Shown here one piece after another: positions 32,866 through 45,745 of a stretch of DNA of 64,000 nucleotides (its first letter is position 1; every line of letters starts with the position of its first letter). The notes under the pieces are model-generated. The model made no database searches. It was given only the letters and a program-made list of their open reading frames with translations, and had not been told where the DNA came from. The translations under genes were made by a program, and so were the position numbers. The DNA is from Chromobotia macracanthus (Eukaryota > Chordata > Actinopteri > Cypriniformes > Botiidae), in assembly GCA_036877525.1 (NCBI GenBank), contig JAZGTH010000071.1, positions 3,544,001 to 3,608,000 of the forward strand. Reading direction: 5' to 3'.

Positions 32866-35092
32866 ATGGCGAAAGCAGACCAGCGTTTCGGGCCGAGAGA
32901 TGGATCAGACCAGAACTTTGACTACATGTTCAAACTTCTGATCATTGGCAACAGCAGCGTCGGCAAGACCAGTTTCTTATTCAGATATGCGGACGACTCC
33001 TTCAGCAACTCCTTTGTCAGCACGGTCGGCATCGACTTCAAGGTGAAGACGGTTTTCAGGAACGACAAGCGTGTTAAACTTCAGATATGGGTGAGTCTTT
33101 CCCTAGTTACCGTGGTGATGAATGGATGCTGTGTTGGTTGTGTTTCCATGGCACCCTATTACAAAAGTGTTACAAATGATGCTATTTTAGTCCAAGATTG
33201 TTTTAGTGGCAGTGCCTCGGAAATCTTCCAACAAGAATCATCTTTTCTGAAGGAAAAGCAAGCAAGCAAGTGCCTTATTTCCCCCACATGCATCCTCGAT
33301 GCTGGTTGTCATGGTAACAGCACTTCATACTGACACAATGATCCTCACAGCCAATTAAATCGGCCCCTGAGGGTGGGTGCGAAGGGTTCGAGAGGACATC
33401 TTTGTGACCAGTATGGCACACTCACAATCGGTGATAATGTGCGATTCGTAATCGGTGTGGATTGATCGTGGATTAAAAATAGACTCTCATTCACAACAGC
33501 TGCGGGGAAACTGGCATCAAGAGGGGATGAAAACGAATGCGTCGGCCATTGAGAGAAGACAAGCCCAAAATAGACAAATTATAATGTTTCAAAGATGTTC
33601 CACGAAACCATTCATCTCTTTTGTCCTCATGGTGCATTCATGGTGCTGTGAAAATCATGTATGTTGCACAGTTCTGAATGGATGTATCAGCAAGGTTTAT
33701 TTTGCCTCTAACGTGACTAAATGTTGCAAGTTACTGGTACCTTTACTTTACTTATGGTTTTAAGCTACACACTGTTTTTGCCTTAAACACGCAACAGGTT
33801 GGAAACGCAACCTGTTTCCACAAAGATTGATGGAGGTTTGCAGTAACTACATTTTCACATTTTTCGAAGAAAATGTGAGTGTTTCGCCTGTGTAAAATTC
33901 ACTGCTGCAGTGCTAAGGTGTTTCCGGTGGTTGCCAGGGTGTTGCTATGCAGGTGTCCTACAATGTGTAGCATGTTTCTAGGCTGTTCTAAATGGCTGCT
34001 TTTTGACTGTCAGAAGATCTCATATAATCAAATCTTTATGATATGAGATTGCCAAGCTCTTACGCAACAGGTTATAAGCTAATATTTACTAGAAATAGTG
34101 TTACTGATGCTTGCCTTAACAAGCACCACTAATTATGGCCTTAGCATTTACTAAGCTTTTCCTAACACACCTGACCTTTCTCCTTCAAATAAATAGTGTG
34201 AACTTAACACACCCCATATACCTTCTAAAAGAGCTGATGATGATGTAGCTCGAGTGTGTTTTATTAGATACCAAATCAATCAGTGGTGTTGATGTTGTTT
34301 ATAGGATACAGCTGGACAGGAGCGATACAGAACTATAACTACAGCTTACTATAGAGGAGCCATGGGCTTCATTCTGATGTATGACATCACCAATGAAGAA
34401 TCCTTCAATGCAGTCCAGGACTGGTAAGTAGTACAAGGTCCATTTGTAGGTTGCCACCCATAACGTGCTGATTCTTCGAAGAATAAGTTATGCTGTGGCA
34501 TTCGGGAGTTGAATATTATTGTGATGTTGTTTCAGTGGTGCTACATCAGTTGTTTCATACATTGTAATAGACTGTAAAGTGAAGTAAACTGATCACCCTG
34601 TTGAGGTTTATTTTCCGGTTATGATCAAGTATATATAACGTAAATACTGTAAATGATCATTTTCTTTCAGGGCAACACAGATCAAGACCTACTCTTGGGA
34701 TAATGCTCAGGTGATACTAGTGGGAAACAAATGTGACATGGATGAGGAGAGAGTGGTACCTTTTGAGAAGGGGAAACATTTAGCAGACCAGTTAGGTGAG
34801 TTATATGCCCTAATCTTTCATCTCATTCCTTTAATTTGGACCTTTTACATCGTTAAGTGACTAATTTACGTCCGTGAAACTGGAGGAGCACTGTGTTTTT
34901 ATCGCAGGCTTTGAGTACTACGAAGCAAGCGCCAAGGAGAACATAAACGTCAGACAGGTGTTTGAGCGCCTGGTCGACATTATCTGTGTGAAGATGTCGG
35001 AAAGAGTCGATACTGATCCATCCGTGGTCAGCGGTGCCAAAACTACCCGACTAACTGATAAGCCGCCCCAGCTACCTCAGAGTTGTTGCTGA
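32866..35092 (+). CDS. rab3b: Ras-related protein Rab3B, 4 coding exons
   Basis: A small GTPase of regulated exocytosis on synaptic and secretory vesicles. Coding exons: 32866-33090, 34305-34423, 34671-34795, 34908-35092; 217 aa (human RAB3B is 219). GTPase motifs: P-loop GNSSVGKTS (28-36), switch [13 protein letters not shown], switch [14 protein letters not shown] with Gln80, NKCD (134-137), SAK (164-166). The C-terminal tail DTDPS...TRL.DKPPQL points to Rab3B rather than 3A, 3C or 3D. It ends SCC, whereas mammalian Rab3 proteins end CXC. A CC end can still be geranylgeranylated. ATG 32866 sits right after the acceptor (GTGCACAG|ATGG). nrdc follows, as in human 1p32. Confidence 0.95.
33091..34304. 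other. rab3b intron 2 (1.2 kb), no gene
   Basis: I see no repeat family or exon. A near X-box (GTTGTCATGGTAAC, 33305-33318) is present with one mismatch from the usual GTTGCC half. The open frame at 33455-33763 looks like chance. Confidence 0.5.
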
Positions 35093-36350
35093 TTTCAGTT
35101 GTTCCTCATATGCCAATCGTTCAGCGGTGGACGCAACGTTCTTTGGTTTAAAGTTCTGTCACGAGGCAACCGGAACTGACCTGTTAGTCTGTAGCTGTCA
35201 ATCACGTGAAGTAGTTTGATATTAATTGCGCACCTGTAATTTACAGTCCATAGAATATTCCAAGCAGGGACTAGAACAAAGCACAAAGCTATGTGGCTAT
35301 CAGAACTTCAGAGTTCACTGCCGAGAAACACAATCTATTATGGCACAAACTTGCAAATCTTTAAAATTATACATATGAAGATGTAGTATATACCAGTACT
35401 GTAATAGTGGTTAAATAATTGGTCATGCTTGGTTTATACAGTATATAGTTCAAATGTCATTCCACTAATGGAGGTTATTCTGTTAAAAGAAATAAGAACT
35501 AAGTCGGAGTTCTGTTTTCAGGGTGCTCTGGTTATTCAAATCATTGCACACTAGACGTTCGGCTGGCACAGTATGTTGTATTTTGAGAGTATGAGCACTT
35601 GTTTTATCTATCGTCATAATTAAAGAGAAAAAAACGTGATGGTAAACTCACGATTAGATATTAGTAGTCCGCAAAATGAAAATTCACATCCTATACAAAA
35701 ATATAACATTGAATTTATGTTCGATTTAGTATCGTCAGAAGCCATGTAAAAGTTGTGTATTAATAGACGGACCACGCAATCAACACGTTCCATAGTCAGG
35801 TGATGTTCAGCTTTTTATCCTATATATTTATTCTTCACTAATATCCTTAAGCAGAACGTTAAAAATGAATATATTGTGAACTTGTGACAGGATGTGTTTA
35901 TATTTCAGAAACTTGTAGCAAATCCCTGTGGATTGGTGTACGTATAACTCACTTCAGACGTTAGGTACGAGTGGTTTATGTAATAATAGTAGAAATTATT
36001 ATTGTAAATGAAATATTTTTCATTCAGATGTTATGGCTAAGTTTTTTCCGAGTAGATATTTATTTTTATGCTGCTGGCTCTTTAATTGGGAATATATAGA
36101 TGTCATTTTGCTGTCAGTGTGTTTTGATTTGTAGACGATTTGCACTGAGGCATATAAAGTGATTGTACAGTTACAGTTAAATGTTACTTTTAGATGCAAT
36201 TTGTAACAATAAAAGCACAAATCACATGTAATAATGCATTATATTTATGTTGCATATCTGTCGTTGTATATAACCCAGCCATTTTGTTGCCTGTAGCAAA
36301 GATATTTAAGAAATACTTTGTACAACACAAATAAACCTGACAGTGTTAGC
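35093..36350 (+). other. rab3b: rab3b long 3'UTR
   Basis: About 1.2 kb of AT-rich sequence with no frame follows the stop codon. Poly(A) signals AATAAA occur at 36208-36213 and 36330-36335. Long AU-rich 3'UTRs are usual for neuronal Rab genes. The end point is inferred. Confidence 0.5.
36330..36335 (+). terminator. rab3b: rab3b candidate polyadenylation signal AATAAA
   Basis: This is the last AATAAA of a cluster that also includes 36208-36213, about 1.24 kb after the stop. Confidence 0.5.
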
Positions 36351-36835
36351 AATATGTATTCAAATGTTTATACTGTTGTAATTGCCTGTGTCAAAATCAT
36401 AAGGTTTAAATCTCACAAGAGGTTTATATTTTAAGCATATGTCACAAATTTAATAGCATTGGATATCGAACCATTTGCACAGGGAGGTGGCAAAAAAATC
36501 TTTACAATTATTTCACTCTTCACCAACAAACAAAATTATATACAATTTTATATAAACTGAATTCAATGAGAATCATTGATGACTCCCTTATACAAGCTAC
36601 TTTGACTATAAAATGTACCAGGGCAATTACATTAACGTCGTACCAACTAATATCATAACTTTAATTCCAGAATAATAAGAGAAATACAAACAATTCATCT
36701 ATTTTTTATTAAAAAATAATAAGAGAAAACAAACAAACTGTTTGCTTACTGTACATTGTCTACAGGGTTGCATTGTGGTTTTAATAAAGTCTGTTATAGT
36801 TGTTTAAAATAAAATGTTGCTCTGAAAATCTCAAC

Positions 36836-36908
36836 TAAACGATTGTAAATTCATTATAACTAAACGATTGTAAATTCATTATAACTAAACGATTGTAAAT
36901 TCATTAGA
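36836..36908. repeat. 25-bp tandem repeat, three units
   Basis: TAAACGATTGTAAATTCATT plus ATAAC occurs three times in a row with almost no divergence. It lies between rab3b and nrdc. Confidence 0.9.
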
Positions 36909-37045
36909 CAAATAAACATGATTTGACTTCAATGGTCTCAGATCAACAAATGACAATTTTGACCATCTGTGGCTTTTGAGTGAGATCCATCAGCCTGTTC
37001 CAAAAGTCAACGCTTTACTGTTTTTAAAACCGCCTGGAGGCTCGA

Positions 37046-37160
37046 CCAATCACACGCGTTCTTGTTTTTACGATGTCTTTTATCAGCCAATGAGATTTCA
37101 CAGCATTACAAGCGCCCGGCTTTATCGTGTCATCGTAATCCCAACCACAACAACACAGAG
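37046..37160 (+). promoter_or_regulatory. nrdc: nrdc promoter with two CCAAT boxes and candidate 5' exon
   Basis: CCAAT occurs at 37046-37050 (GACCAATCAC) and 37087-37091 (GCCAATGAG), 41 bases apart, both in NF-Y-like context. A donor-like AGAG|GTAATG at 37160/37161 and an acceptor TTTTGCAG|GCG at about 37325 bracket a probable first intron, so the transcript likely starts near 37100-37150. Confidence 0.5.
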
Positions 37161-37220
37161 GTAATGCTGTTAGAAAAACTTTAACATTGTTTACAAAGGC
37201 GGTTTTAATGGTTTGTTAAG

Positions 37221-37224
<4 letters not shown>

Positions 37225-37262
<38 letters not shown>
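37225..37262. repeat. (ATT)n microsatellite
   Basis: About 13 ATT/TTA units, in the presumed 5' intron of nrdc. Confidence 0.95.
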
Positions 37263-37264
<2 letters not shown>

Positions 37265-37400
37265 ACGCTCTTTAGCATATATCTGTTATAATGCATTAGT
37301 GGCATTTGAAATGCATGTTTTGCAGGCGTCCATCACAAGATCTGGTGCATGTTTTCATCAACTTAAAATCTGTGTTTGAAAGCACAAAGTTTAGGTGACA

Positions 37401-40400
37401 ATGTCCCAGACGAACAAGGCTAAAACTGCCAGTCCATCTGCCGGTCCAGAAAACGAAGCCCCGCCGCCACCTCGAACCGAACCGCGGGAGTCCCAAAGGC
37501 AAGATAACGGAGCCACTGAACAAAGTGACCCGGATATAATCACATCCCCAAACGACCCGAAAAAGTACAGGTAGACTGAGCTAACTTCATCCTAAAACTG
37601 TAATGCATTCAGCAGGAGTTGCCTCTGTAACATAAAATTGCAGGTTAATTTACGCAGTGACGCGTTATATGGAAAATCGGACCCGACACCTCCGATATAA
37701 ACCATTATTATAAACATACAGTTGTGAATCGTGCTATTAAAGGAGTGTTTTTCACATTCATCTGTCATGCACCTGCTCAGTAACTGTTTTGTTGTTCATT
37801 TTTAACCAAAATTACAGATTTCATAATAATAATAATAATAATACTTATGATAATTAATAATAATAATAATAATAATTATTAACTATTTCAGGTACATTGA
37901 GCTGAGCAATGGACTGAAAGCACTGCTCATATCAGACCGTGATGGAGATCTGGCTGATGGAGAGTCCAGTGAAGAGGTTTCTGAGGAAGAGGATGAGAAC
38001 AGTAATGGTGAAGATGGAAAAGCCATAAATAAATGCAGTAAAAAGAGGAAATGTCGTTCAGAGAAACAGGTAACTGTCTGTCTTTGTTTTATTTATATGT
38101 ATATAACATTAAATATGTATAAAAATATAATATGTATGTATTTTATCTCAGTCTGCTGCCGCTCTCTGTATAAGTGTGGGAAGCTTCAGTGATCCTGAAG
38201 ATATACCTGGTCTTGCTCATTTTCTTGAACACAGTCAGTCGATGTTTTTGTAAGACCGTGCAGTATTTAGATCTGCTAGAACTAGTTCGAAACCTTTCTT
38301 CAAGTGGCTTTTACACCCATATTCAGTTTCTTAAGGTCACTTGTTTCATGTTTTGTCTGTCATTATTGTTTTGTTTATGTTTCTGTCTCAGTGGTCTTTA
38401 TGGGCAGTGAGAAATACCCGGATGAAAATGGCTTTAATGCTTTTCTGAGCAATCATGGAGGAAGTGACAATGCGTCTACTGACTGCGAGCGAACCATCTT
38501 TCATTTTGCTGTTCAGAGGAGGCACTTTAGAGATGCACTGGACAGGTGTGACACTCTCTTTAATTCATTTGATTACTGGTGCCGCATACAGACAAGTCTA
38601 TATGAATTATTTGTCCACAGATGGGCTCAGTTTTTCATCTGTCCCCTGCTGAATCCAGACTCCGTTGACAGGGAAGTTGAGGCTGTGGACAGCGGTCAGT
38701 AAACAAATGTCATTCGTATAGCACACGTGTGTTGGCCCTAGTTAAACTGATCGTCTTTAAAATTCATTCTCTTTAATGTATGAGCAGAGTACCAGCTAGC
38801 ACGGCCATCAGATTCTCATCGCAAACAAATGCTGTTTGGAAGCCTGGCAAAGGCCAACCATCCAATGAGCAAGTTCTTCTGGGGTCGGTCCCCTTTACAC
38901 ACATACATAATCCCAGCTAACAGCGAATGTTTTCAGAACATTTTCTAAAAGTTCTCACAAAGTAATCAAGAAAAGTTGTTGCATTAGCATTAGTATAACA
39001 TTTATTAAATGTTATTAAAAATGTTGTTCTTAAGTTGTGAGTGGAACGCTTTCAAAACATTACAAAATTAACATAACCAAGCAATAGCGTTGATACAATG
39101 TCTAAAAAACAAAATGTTTTGAATAAAAATGGTAACATTTTGTTACTCGTTAGGGAAACATTCTTACAACTTAAATTGTTAGCTGGGATGATCTGAGATG
39201 CCAGACGAGAAAACGGTTCTTACCGTAGTTTGTGTCGCTTGATATCTAATCAGGAAATGGTCAAACACTGAAGCAAGCGCCTAAAGAAAAGAACATTAAT
39301 ACTTACGAGTGTTTGAGAGAGTTCTGGAGGAGATACTACTCCGCCCATTACATGACCCTCACTGTGCAGTCCAAAGGTATTAATTCATCGCTGAGATAAT
39401 ATACAATACAATTTTAGAATATTGGTCAGTCTAATTTTGAACTGCTTTTGTCCTGTATTCCTAATAGAGACCCTTGACACACTGGAACAATGGGTGAGAG
39501 AGATCTTTATTAATATTCCAAACAAGTAAGTAAACAAATGTGAACACGTCGTGATACTTAAAAATATCTTTAGATTAGATGAAAGATGATCTACTGTCTA
39601 AACAAGTGATGCCTTTGTAGCCAAAATGTCTAGATACATTTTGGTCCATCTTGGCCACTGTATGTTATCCACACAATAACTTTTAATGGAATTTTTTTCT
39701 GCAGTGGTCAGGCACGGCCGGATTTTTCCCATCTTCAGGATCCGTTTGACACACCAGATTTCAGCAAACTTTACAGAGGTACAACTCGATTTCATTCAGT
39801 TTTGTGAAATCCAGCCGTGACACATGAATTATTTTCGTGAAGGAATTTTCTTTAGTCTTTCATCTTTATTTCTGAGTGTGTACTGACATTCACTTTCATA
39901 ACTATATAAGGTAACCTGACATTTACAGCTTTAATATTTACACGTCTTTCACAGTGGTGCCTGTGAAAAAGTTTCACGCACTGACCATCAGCTGGGCTCT
40001 TCCACCTCAGGGAAAACATTACAGGTCAGTAACTAGACCGATGCAAAACCAGCATAAACCAGACTGGATCTGAGCTGGTCTGTTCAGCAGGGTTGTAAAA
40101 GTTTGCATTAAAACTAATGGTTGTGGTATGTGTTTATGTTGTGTATGTTGTAGTGTGAAACCCCTACATTACATTTCCTGGCTGGTTGGTCATGAAGGAG
40201 CTGGAAGTATATTGTCTTTACTCAGAAACAAGTGAGTTTTGATTGTTCTTGTTTGTATAATTCATAATACAATGTGTCTGGAGCATCGTGAGGACAAGGT
40301 ACTGACAGGGTGACAGAATGTTTCATTTTTGTGTGTGCTGTCCCCTTAAATGCATAGATGCTGGGCTTTGGCTTTGTTTGGAGGAAACAGTGAGACAGGC

Positions 40401-43400
40401 TTTGACCAGAACACCACCTACTCCATCTTCTGTGTTTCTATTACCCTCACTGATGAGGGCTTCCAAAACGTCTTCCAGGTGGGACTATAATCCTGTTTTT
40501 TTGATAATATTTTGTCGTTTTAGTTCACGTCATCTTACTCTTGCTCAGAAGATGCTCATATTTCATTGTGTCTCCAGATCATTCACATTGTCTTCCAGTA
40601 TCTGAAGATGCTTCAGTCCATTGGACCACAGCAGAGGTCTCGTATCTGTGAAACATTCCTGTTTGTACATTAAACTGATTTCCAGAATAAAACTCAGTAG
40701 TATCTGGATTCTGCTTCTCTCAGGATTTATGAAGAAATCCAGAAGATTGAAGCCAGTGAATTTCACTATCAAGAACAGGTAAACAGTTGTGGCATTTTTC
40801 TCTTGAGGGAAAACATCTAAAATATGTGAGAGGAACTTTTTCTAATATATGTGTGTGTGTGTTGGTAACAGACAGACCCAGATGAGTTTGTGCAAAACAT
40901 TTGTGAGAACATGCAGCTCTTCCCCAAGGAGGACTTCCTGTGTGGAGACCAGCTTATGTTTGAATACAACCCGGAGGTCCATATTGTCATTAGGTTTTGC
41001 TATCCAAATACATTTCTTTTGGTACAAATAAAATGATTAAAAGTCAGAGTTTGGTCCAAGTAGAATAATCCAGTCCATAAACACTTAATTCCTTGTTCTC
41101 ATCTTCTTCTGTTGTTCTGTGATCTCTGTTGTTGAAGGTCATCTCAGTTGCTTTGAATCTCTTAACCCCAGAGTCAGCAAACCTGTTACTGCTGTCCCCC
41201 GAGCACGAAGGTCGCTGTCTTTTAAAGGAGAAGTGGTTCGGGACACAGTACAGTGTTGAAGGTACCGATTGGACTGGAAATTGAGGCAATTTGTTGGAGT
41301 AGCTGAAAGAGCTATCCAGCTTACAGGGAACCTCCTCAGAATATTGGCAAATGTTCTTTAAAGTTTTCAAACAAGTTCTTGCAGTAAAATGCTTTATTTT
41401 TAGTTGTTTAAGCGAATCTCCTACTAAGAAAGGTTAATTGATTTCTTATGGAGCATTCTGCCTTCACAGATGTTCCACTGGAATGGCAAGATCTTTGGGC
41501 TGAAGATTTCCAGCTGAATCCTGAACTCCACCTCCCAGCAGAGAACAAGTTTATAGGTCAGTTCTTGTGAACCTTTCAGAATTCGTTCCATCAGGTCATC
41601 ATCAGAAAGTCTGAATGGTCCATGAATCATCTGATGCTAAAACTATCACCTCTGTTCTGCATCTCCTGACAGCCACGGATTTTACCCTCAAAACATCAGA
41701 CTGCCCGGACACAGACTTCCCCGTCAAAATAACAGACAACAGAAGAGGCCGTTTGTGGTTTAAAAAGGACAACAAGTTCAGGATGCCCAAAGGTATGAAA
41801 ACAAAGAAACACATGATAATAAATCAGTAAAAGCGACTTCAGTGTTTAAAAATCGTAACGACAAGTAAAACGGAAAAATGGAGGGCGTGGCTTTGTTTTT
41901 TTCCAATGGGAATTAATTGGCTCTAGAAATAAAGGTGTTTTAAAGCTCGTAGTGGACTAATCGTTGGAGGAGAGTGGTTAAAAAAATAACGTGTATGGAT
42001 AAATCATTAATAATAAACATTGCAATATTACATAAAAATAAGAATATCATTTTTTTATTTTATGGTGACTTTAAAGTAATATTCATAATTATACGTCTTT
42101 ATTTCCTGACAGCTTACGCACGCTTCCATCTGATCACTCCATACATACAGGAGTCTCCTAAAAAGTATGTTTGTCATAAGTAAATACTGTTAAAATTATT
42201 TATAATTAAAATTATTATTTGTGGCCTAAAAGCTGATTTACAATTTATTTGACTATATTGCACAATTCCCTTTCTTAATTAGCTGTTTAATGCTTTAATT
42301 GTTGTTCATATTTTATTCCATTGTATATCTTACTGGATATATTTACAATACACTTTGCATTGTTGTATTTGTCTTTGTCTTCCCCAGTCTGGTCTTATTT
42401 GATCTCTTCGTGAATATTCTGGCTCATAATTTGGCCGAGCCGGCATATGATGCAGAGGTGGCTCAGCTGGAGTATAAACTTTTGCCTGGAGACCACGGCT
42501 TGTTCCTCACGCTCAAGGGCTTTAATCACAAACTGCCGGTGAGTTACTAAAAACATAATGTTTGCTAACGTTGACAACTCTTAAACTGCTGAAACTGATT
42601 TCCATTTGTTTTAATCCTCTAGTTGCTTGTGAAACTGATTGTAGACGACCTGGCCACCTTCAGCACCTCTCCAGATGTGTTTACCATGTTCACCCAACAG
42701 CTGAAGAAAACCTACTTCAACATCCTCATTAAACCAGATCAGCTTGGAAAGTGAGTTCACACCACAGTATTATAAACCAGATTCAATCTGAATCAAAGGA
42801 GGCGTGTCCTCAGATGAAGTGCGACTGTGTTGCAGAGATGTTCGACTGCAGATCCTGGAACATCACCGCTGGTCTGTGATGCAGAAGTATGGAGCCATCA
42901 TGGCAGACCTCAGTGTTGACGATCTCATGGACTTTGTGAATCGCTTCAAGGCTGGGTTATTCATAGAAGGACTTGTACAGGGGAACGTCACAAGCGCTGT
43001 GAGTCCCATTGACTGTTTATTTCGTTTTGCAGCAAGTTTTTTTTACTGCAATGCTCTGAAAGCTGTACTGTAAAGCATTACTGTAATGCTTTAAATGCTC
43101 AGTTATATAGTTACACTATTTCTATGTACACAGGAATCCAAAGAAGTTCTGCAATATTTTATAGAGTAAGTTTGATTCTTTCTCTGTTTAGTACTTATTC
43201 TCTAAATAAGCAAATAAATCATAGTACATAAAATTATATTGTATAATTTTGCTATAATGATTTTACTGGAATAAATATATTGTATAATTGTCCTTATGAT
43301 TTAATCTGTGTTGGAGTTAGCATTACAAGTAATTCGCATTACATAATCAGATTATATTCGAATGCAAGAAGATAAGTAACTTTTTCAAAGCATATTTTAT

Positions 43401-45262
43401 GAATTGGAAGTGTGTGTTATTTTTATTTATTGAGAGATAAAGTGTAATTCAAGTAGTCCCGCCTTCAACTCATGGTATTAGAAGAAAACAGAGCTTGTGT
43501 TTTGTTTTTTTACAGGACGCTTCAGTATAAAGCTCTTTCAGCTGAACCTCCTGTTCTGTTTCGTGTGGTGGAATTGCCACAGACTCGTCACTTGTGTAAG
43601 GTGCAGTCTCTCAATAAAGACGATGCTAACTCAGAGGTCACAGTGTACTATCAGGTAATTGTCAACCGGAGATATCAGTCATTGTGTTTTAGTTGTATAG
43701 TTAGGCAGTTTCAGGTTTGCATTCACAGTTAAATCAAAAACTGAAATCAATTTTTAAAGGTATAGTTCACCCAAAAATGAAAATTGACAGAAAAGTAGCT
43801 ATATAGCCTATGCACTGTTTTCAGAATCTCTTCACAATTTTTGTTTCTCTTTTTGCCCAGACAGGTCTGAGGAACTTGAGAGAGCACACCTTGATGGAGC
43901 TGCTCGTGGTAGGTTTCACCTCATCTTCAAGTAATTTTGTGTGCCTCTAGTGGTACTAAATGGAATTGCATTGTTTGTTTTGATCGCTCCCATTGGGCTG
44001 AACACACTGTAACAACCAATGGCGTGAGTTTGGGGCGGGACTTTCTGTTGTGTCACCTACCAATGGCAGATAAAGGGCGTGTTTAAGTGTTTTGGATCCA
44101 CACGTCACTTTGATGATTTTTACGTGAAGTGCTTAAATGCACATTTTTGTTTATTTTGTGTTTGTCAGATGCACATGGAAGAACCATGTTTTGATTTCCT
44201 GAGGACAAAGGAAACCCTAGGGTTAGTCTTAGTTTATTTGATTTCCTTCAGCCCATTTGTCATTGTCTGAATTTACACTGATTAAACGAGTACCCATTTG
44301 CATTACAATTCACTTTGGATAAAAGCATATGTCAAATACATGAATGTAAACATTTCTGATATAAATCATATTTTACACTCTCTTCAGGTATCAGGTGTAT
44401 GCGACCACCAGAAACACCGCTGGTGTGCTTGGCTTCTCGGTTACTGTTGAGACTCAGGCAACTAAGTTTAGGCACGTTTCAGAAGAACCTAAAGACGTTT
44501 TATTTGTTTAGTAGTCCTTTCATACACACCATATTAGTATCTCATGCTATATAGAATAATCAATAATAACAAGGTTTCTTCTACATTCTTTTTTAGCACT
44601 GACTTGGTGGAAAGTAAAATTGAAGAATTTTTGGTCAGCTTTGGGGAGAAGTTGACCAACCTGTCAGATGAGGCTTTTCAAACTCAAGTGACGGCCCTGA
44701 TCAAGCTGAAGCAGTGTGAAGATCCTCATCTGGGAGATGAAGTGGACAGGAACTGGTTTGAAGTGGTCACACAGCAGTATGTCTTCAACAGGCTCAATAA
44801 AGAAGTGAGAAACATTCTTAGATTCTTTATCCTGCACTGTTTGGAGATGGTTACTCCATGAGAACATCACCATGTTCCTCTTCTCAACAGACTGAGGTTC
44901 TGAAGGATATCTCCAAAGATGAACTGCTTTCTTTTTACACTGAACACAGAGATGCCACCGGTCGAAAGCTAAGTATACATGTATGTTATTTAATGTCATA
45001 TATGTGAAATCTGACACGATGAAACTAGTTTTCTGTCTGTTAAAATGTCTTATAATTTGGACAGGTGGTCGGATTCGGAAAGGAGGAAAAGGAAACTCAC
45101 GGATCTGCTTTAGAAACTAGGGATGGAGAACAGAATCCCTATGGGAATGTTTCCAAGTTGACCTTCCTCACACCCGCGCTCACCAATGCCACCATGATAA
45201 CAGACATCCGTGCGTTCACCTCTTCCCTTAAACTGCACCCTTACCACAAAATACTGCACTAA
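37401..45262 (+). CDS. nrdc: Nardilysin (M16 zinc metallopeptidase), 30 exons
   Basis: Cleaves before Arg in dibasic sites and promotes ectodomain shedding. Exons: 37401-37570, 37892-38069, 38152-38233, 38392-38545, 38621-38694, 38788-38883, 39254-39376, 39468-39525, 39705-39778, 39955-40024, 40154-40231, 40358-40478, 40578-40636, 40724-40778, 40872-40976, 41138-41261, 41470-41556, 41673-41792, 42113-42164, 42388-42538, 42623-42750, 42836-42998, 43134-43165, 43516-43654, 43861-43908, 44169-44221, 44388-44471, 44597-44804, 44891-44980, 45065-45262; 1057 aa. The inverted zinc motif HFLEH is at residues 139-143, and the third ligand is in REVEAVDSEYQ (exons 5-6). The acidic insert of nardilysins is present but short (ESSEEVSEEEDEN, exon 2). 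The ending ITDIRAFTSSLKLHPYHKIL is typical. One intron (44472-44596) is GC-AG. Start ATG 37401 is inferred from the exon. In older nomenclature this is nrd1; teleosts may have two copies. Confidence 0.94.
37625..37820. repeat. MITE family B fragment, nrdc intron 1
   Basis: GTAACATAAAATTGCAGGTTA, AAATCGGACCCGACA, TATAAACCATTATTATAAAC and GCTCAGTAACTG are blocks of family B in reverse order. The inverted ends are lost. It is followed by an (AAT)n tract at 37825-37880. Confidence 0.5.
37825..37880. repeat. (AAT)n microsatellite, interrupted
   Basis: Two AAT runs separated by ACTTATGATAATT, immediately upstream of the nrdc exon 2 acceptor (37891). Confidence 0.9.
38912..39188. repeat. MITE family A, copy 7, nrdc intron 6
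   Basis: The inverted ends are clear: CCCAGCTAACAGCGAATG and CTTAAATTGTTAGCTGGGA. The element starts 29 bases after the donor at 38883 and ends 66 bases before exon 7, so it makes up most of the 370-base intron. Confidence 0.8.
41316..41410. repeat. MITE family A fragment, nrdc intron 16
   Basis: CCAGCTTACAGGGAACCTCC followed by AATGTTCTTTAAAG and GTTCTTGCAGTAA is one end of the family. The other end is missing. Confidence 0.5.
44308..44352 (+). repeat. SINE 3' tail fragment
   Basis: CACTTTGGATAAAAGCATAT followed by GTCAAATACATGAATG is the GCTTTGGATAAAAGCGTCTG-type tail shared by fish SINEs. It lies 36 bases before nrdc exon 27. Confidence 0.55.
44472..44596 (+). other. nrdc: GC-AG intron of nrdc (intron 27)
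   Basis: Exon 27 ends ...QATKF plus AG and exon 28 begins C ACT GAC (S T D L V E S K), keeping the conserved nardilysin segment in frame only with donor TTTAG|GCACGT at 44471/44472. The acceptor is TTTTTTAG at 44596. The nearest GT donor (44476) is in the wrong phase. Confidence 0.75.
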
Positions 45263-45745
45263 GACTCAAGTCCACTCAGAATAACACATTACCTCTGGAT
45301 GTAAAAGACTCACCTTGTCTCGGTCGCATTTAATTGAGTTATATATAACAACACTGTGGAAAAATCTGAACAATGTCTGTATTTTAAGATTACGATTCAG
45401 GGAATACATATTTTAGGCGTATCATAAGAGTGTGTTATGAATCTCTCTTAAATTTGCATGTTTGTTTTGTGTTGTTTTTTTGGTTAGTCTTTGGTATCCA
45501 GTATGTTTAATTTAACAGTGCAATGATGAAATATGCATTTTAATTATTAAAAAAGTGTCACTAGAAATATGCTTGTATCTAATCTTCTGATATTTAATGA
45601 TTTATATGCACATATAAACAGAAATGGGACAGTATGAGATCAGGTGCGCCTTCAAAACAGGTCTGGCTGTCATGGCATCCACCAAATTATTAATAAGATC
45701 GCTAATAAATATTTAAGTATTGTAAGTTTTGTATTAGTTTTGCTT

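Noticed and set aside
32365..33333. A 322-codon plus-strand frame including the Rab3B N terminus
   Set aside because: Its first half is (TG)n/(TA)n microsatellite. The Rab3B start is the ATG after the acceptor at 32865, and the frame's end runs into intron 2.
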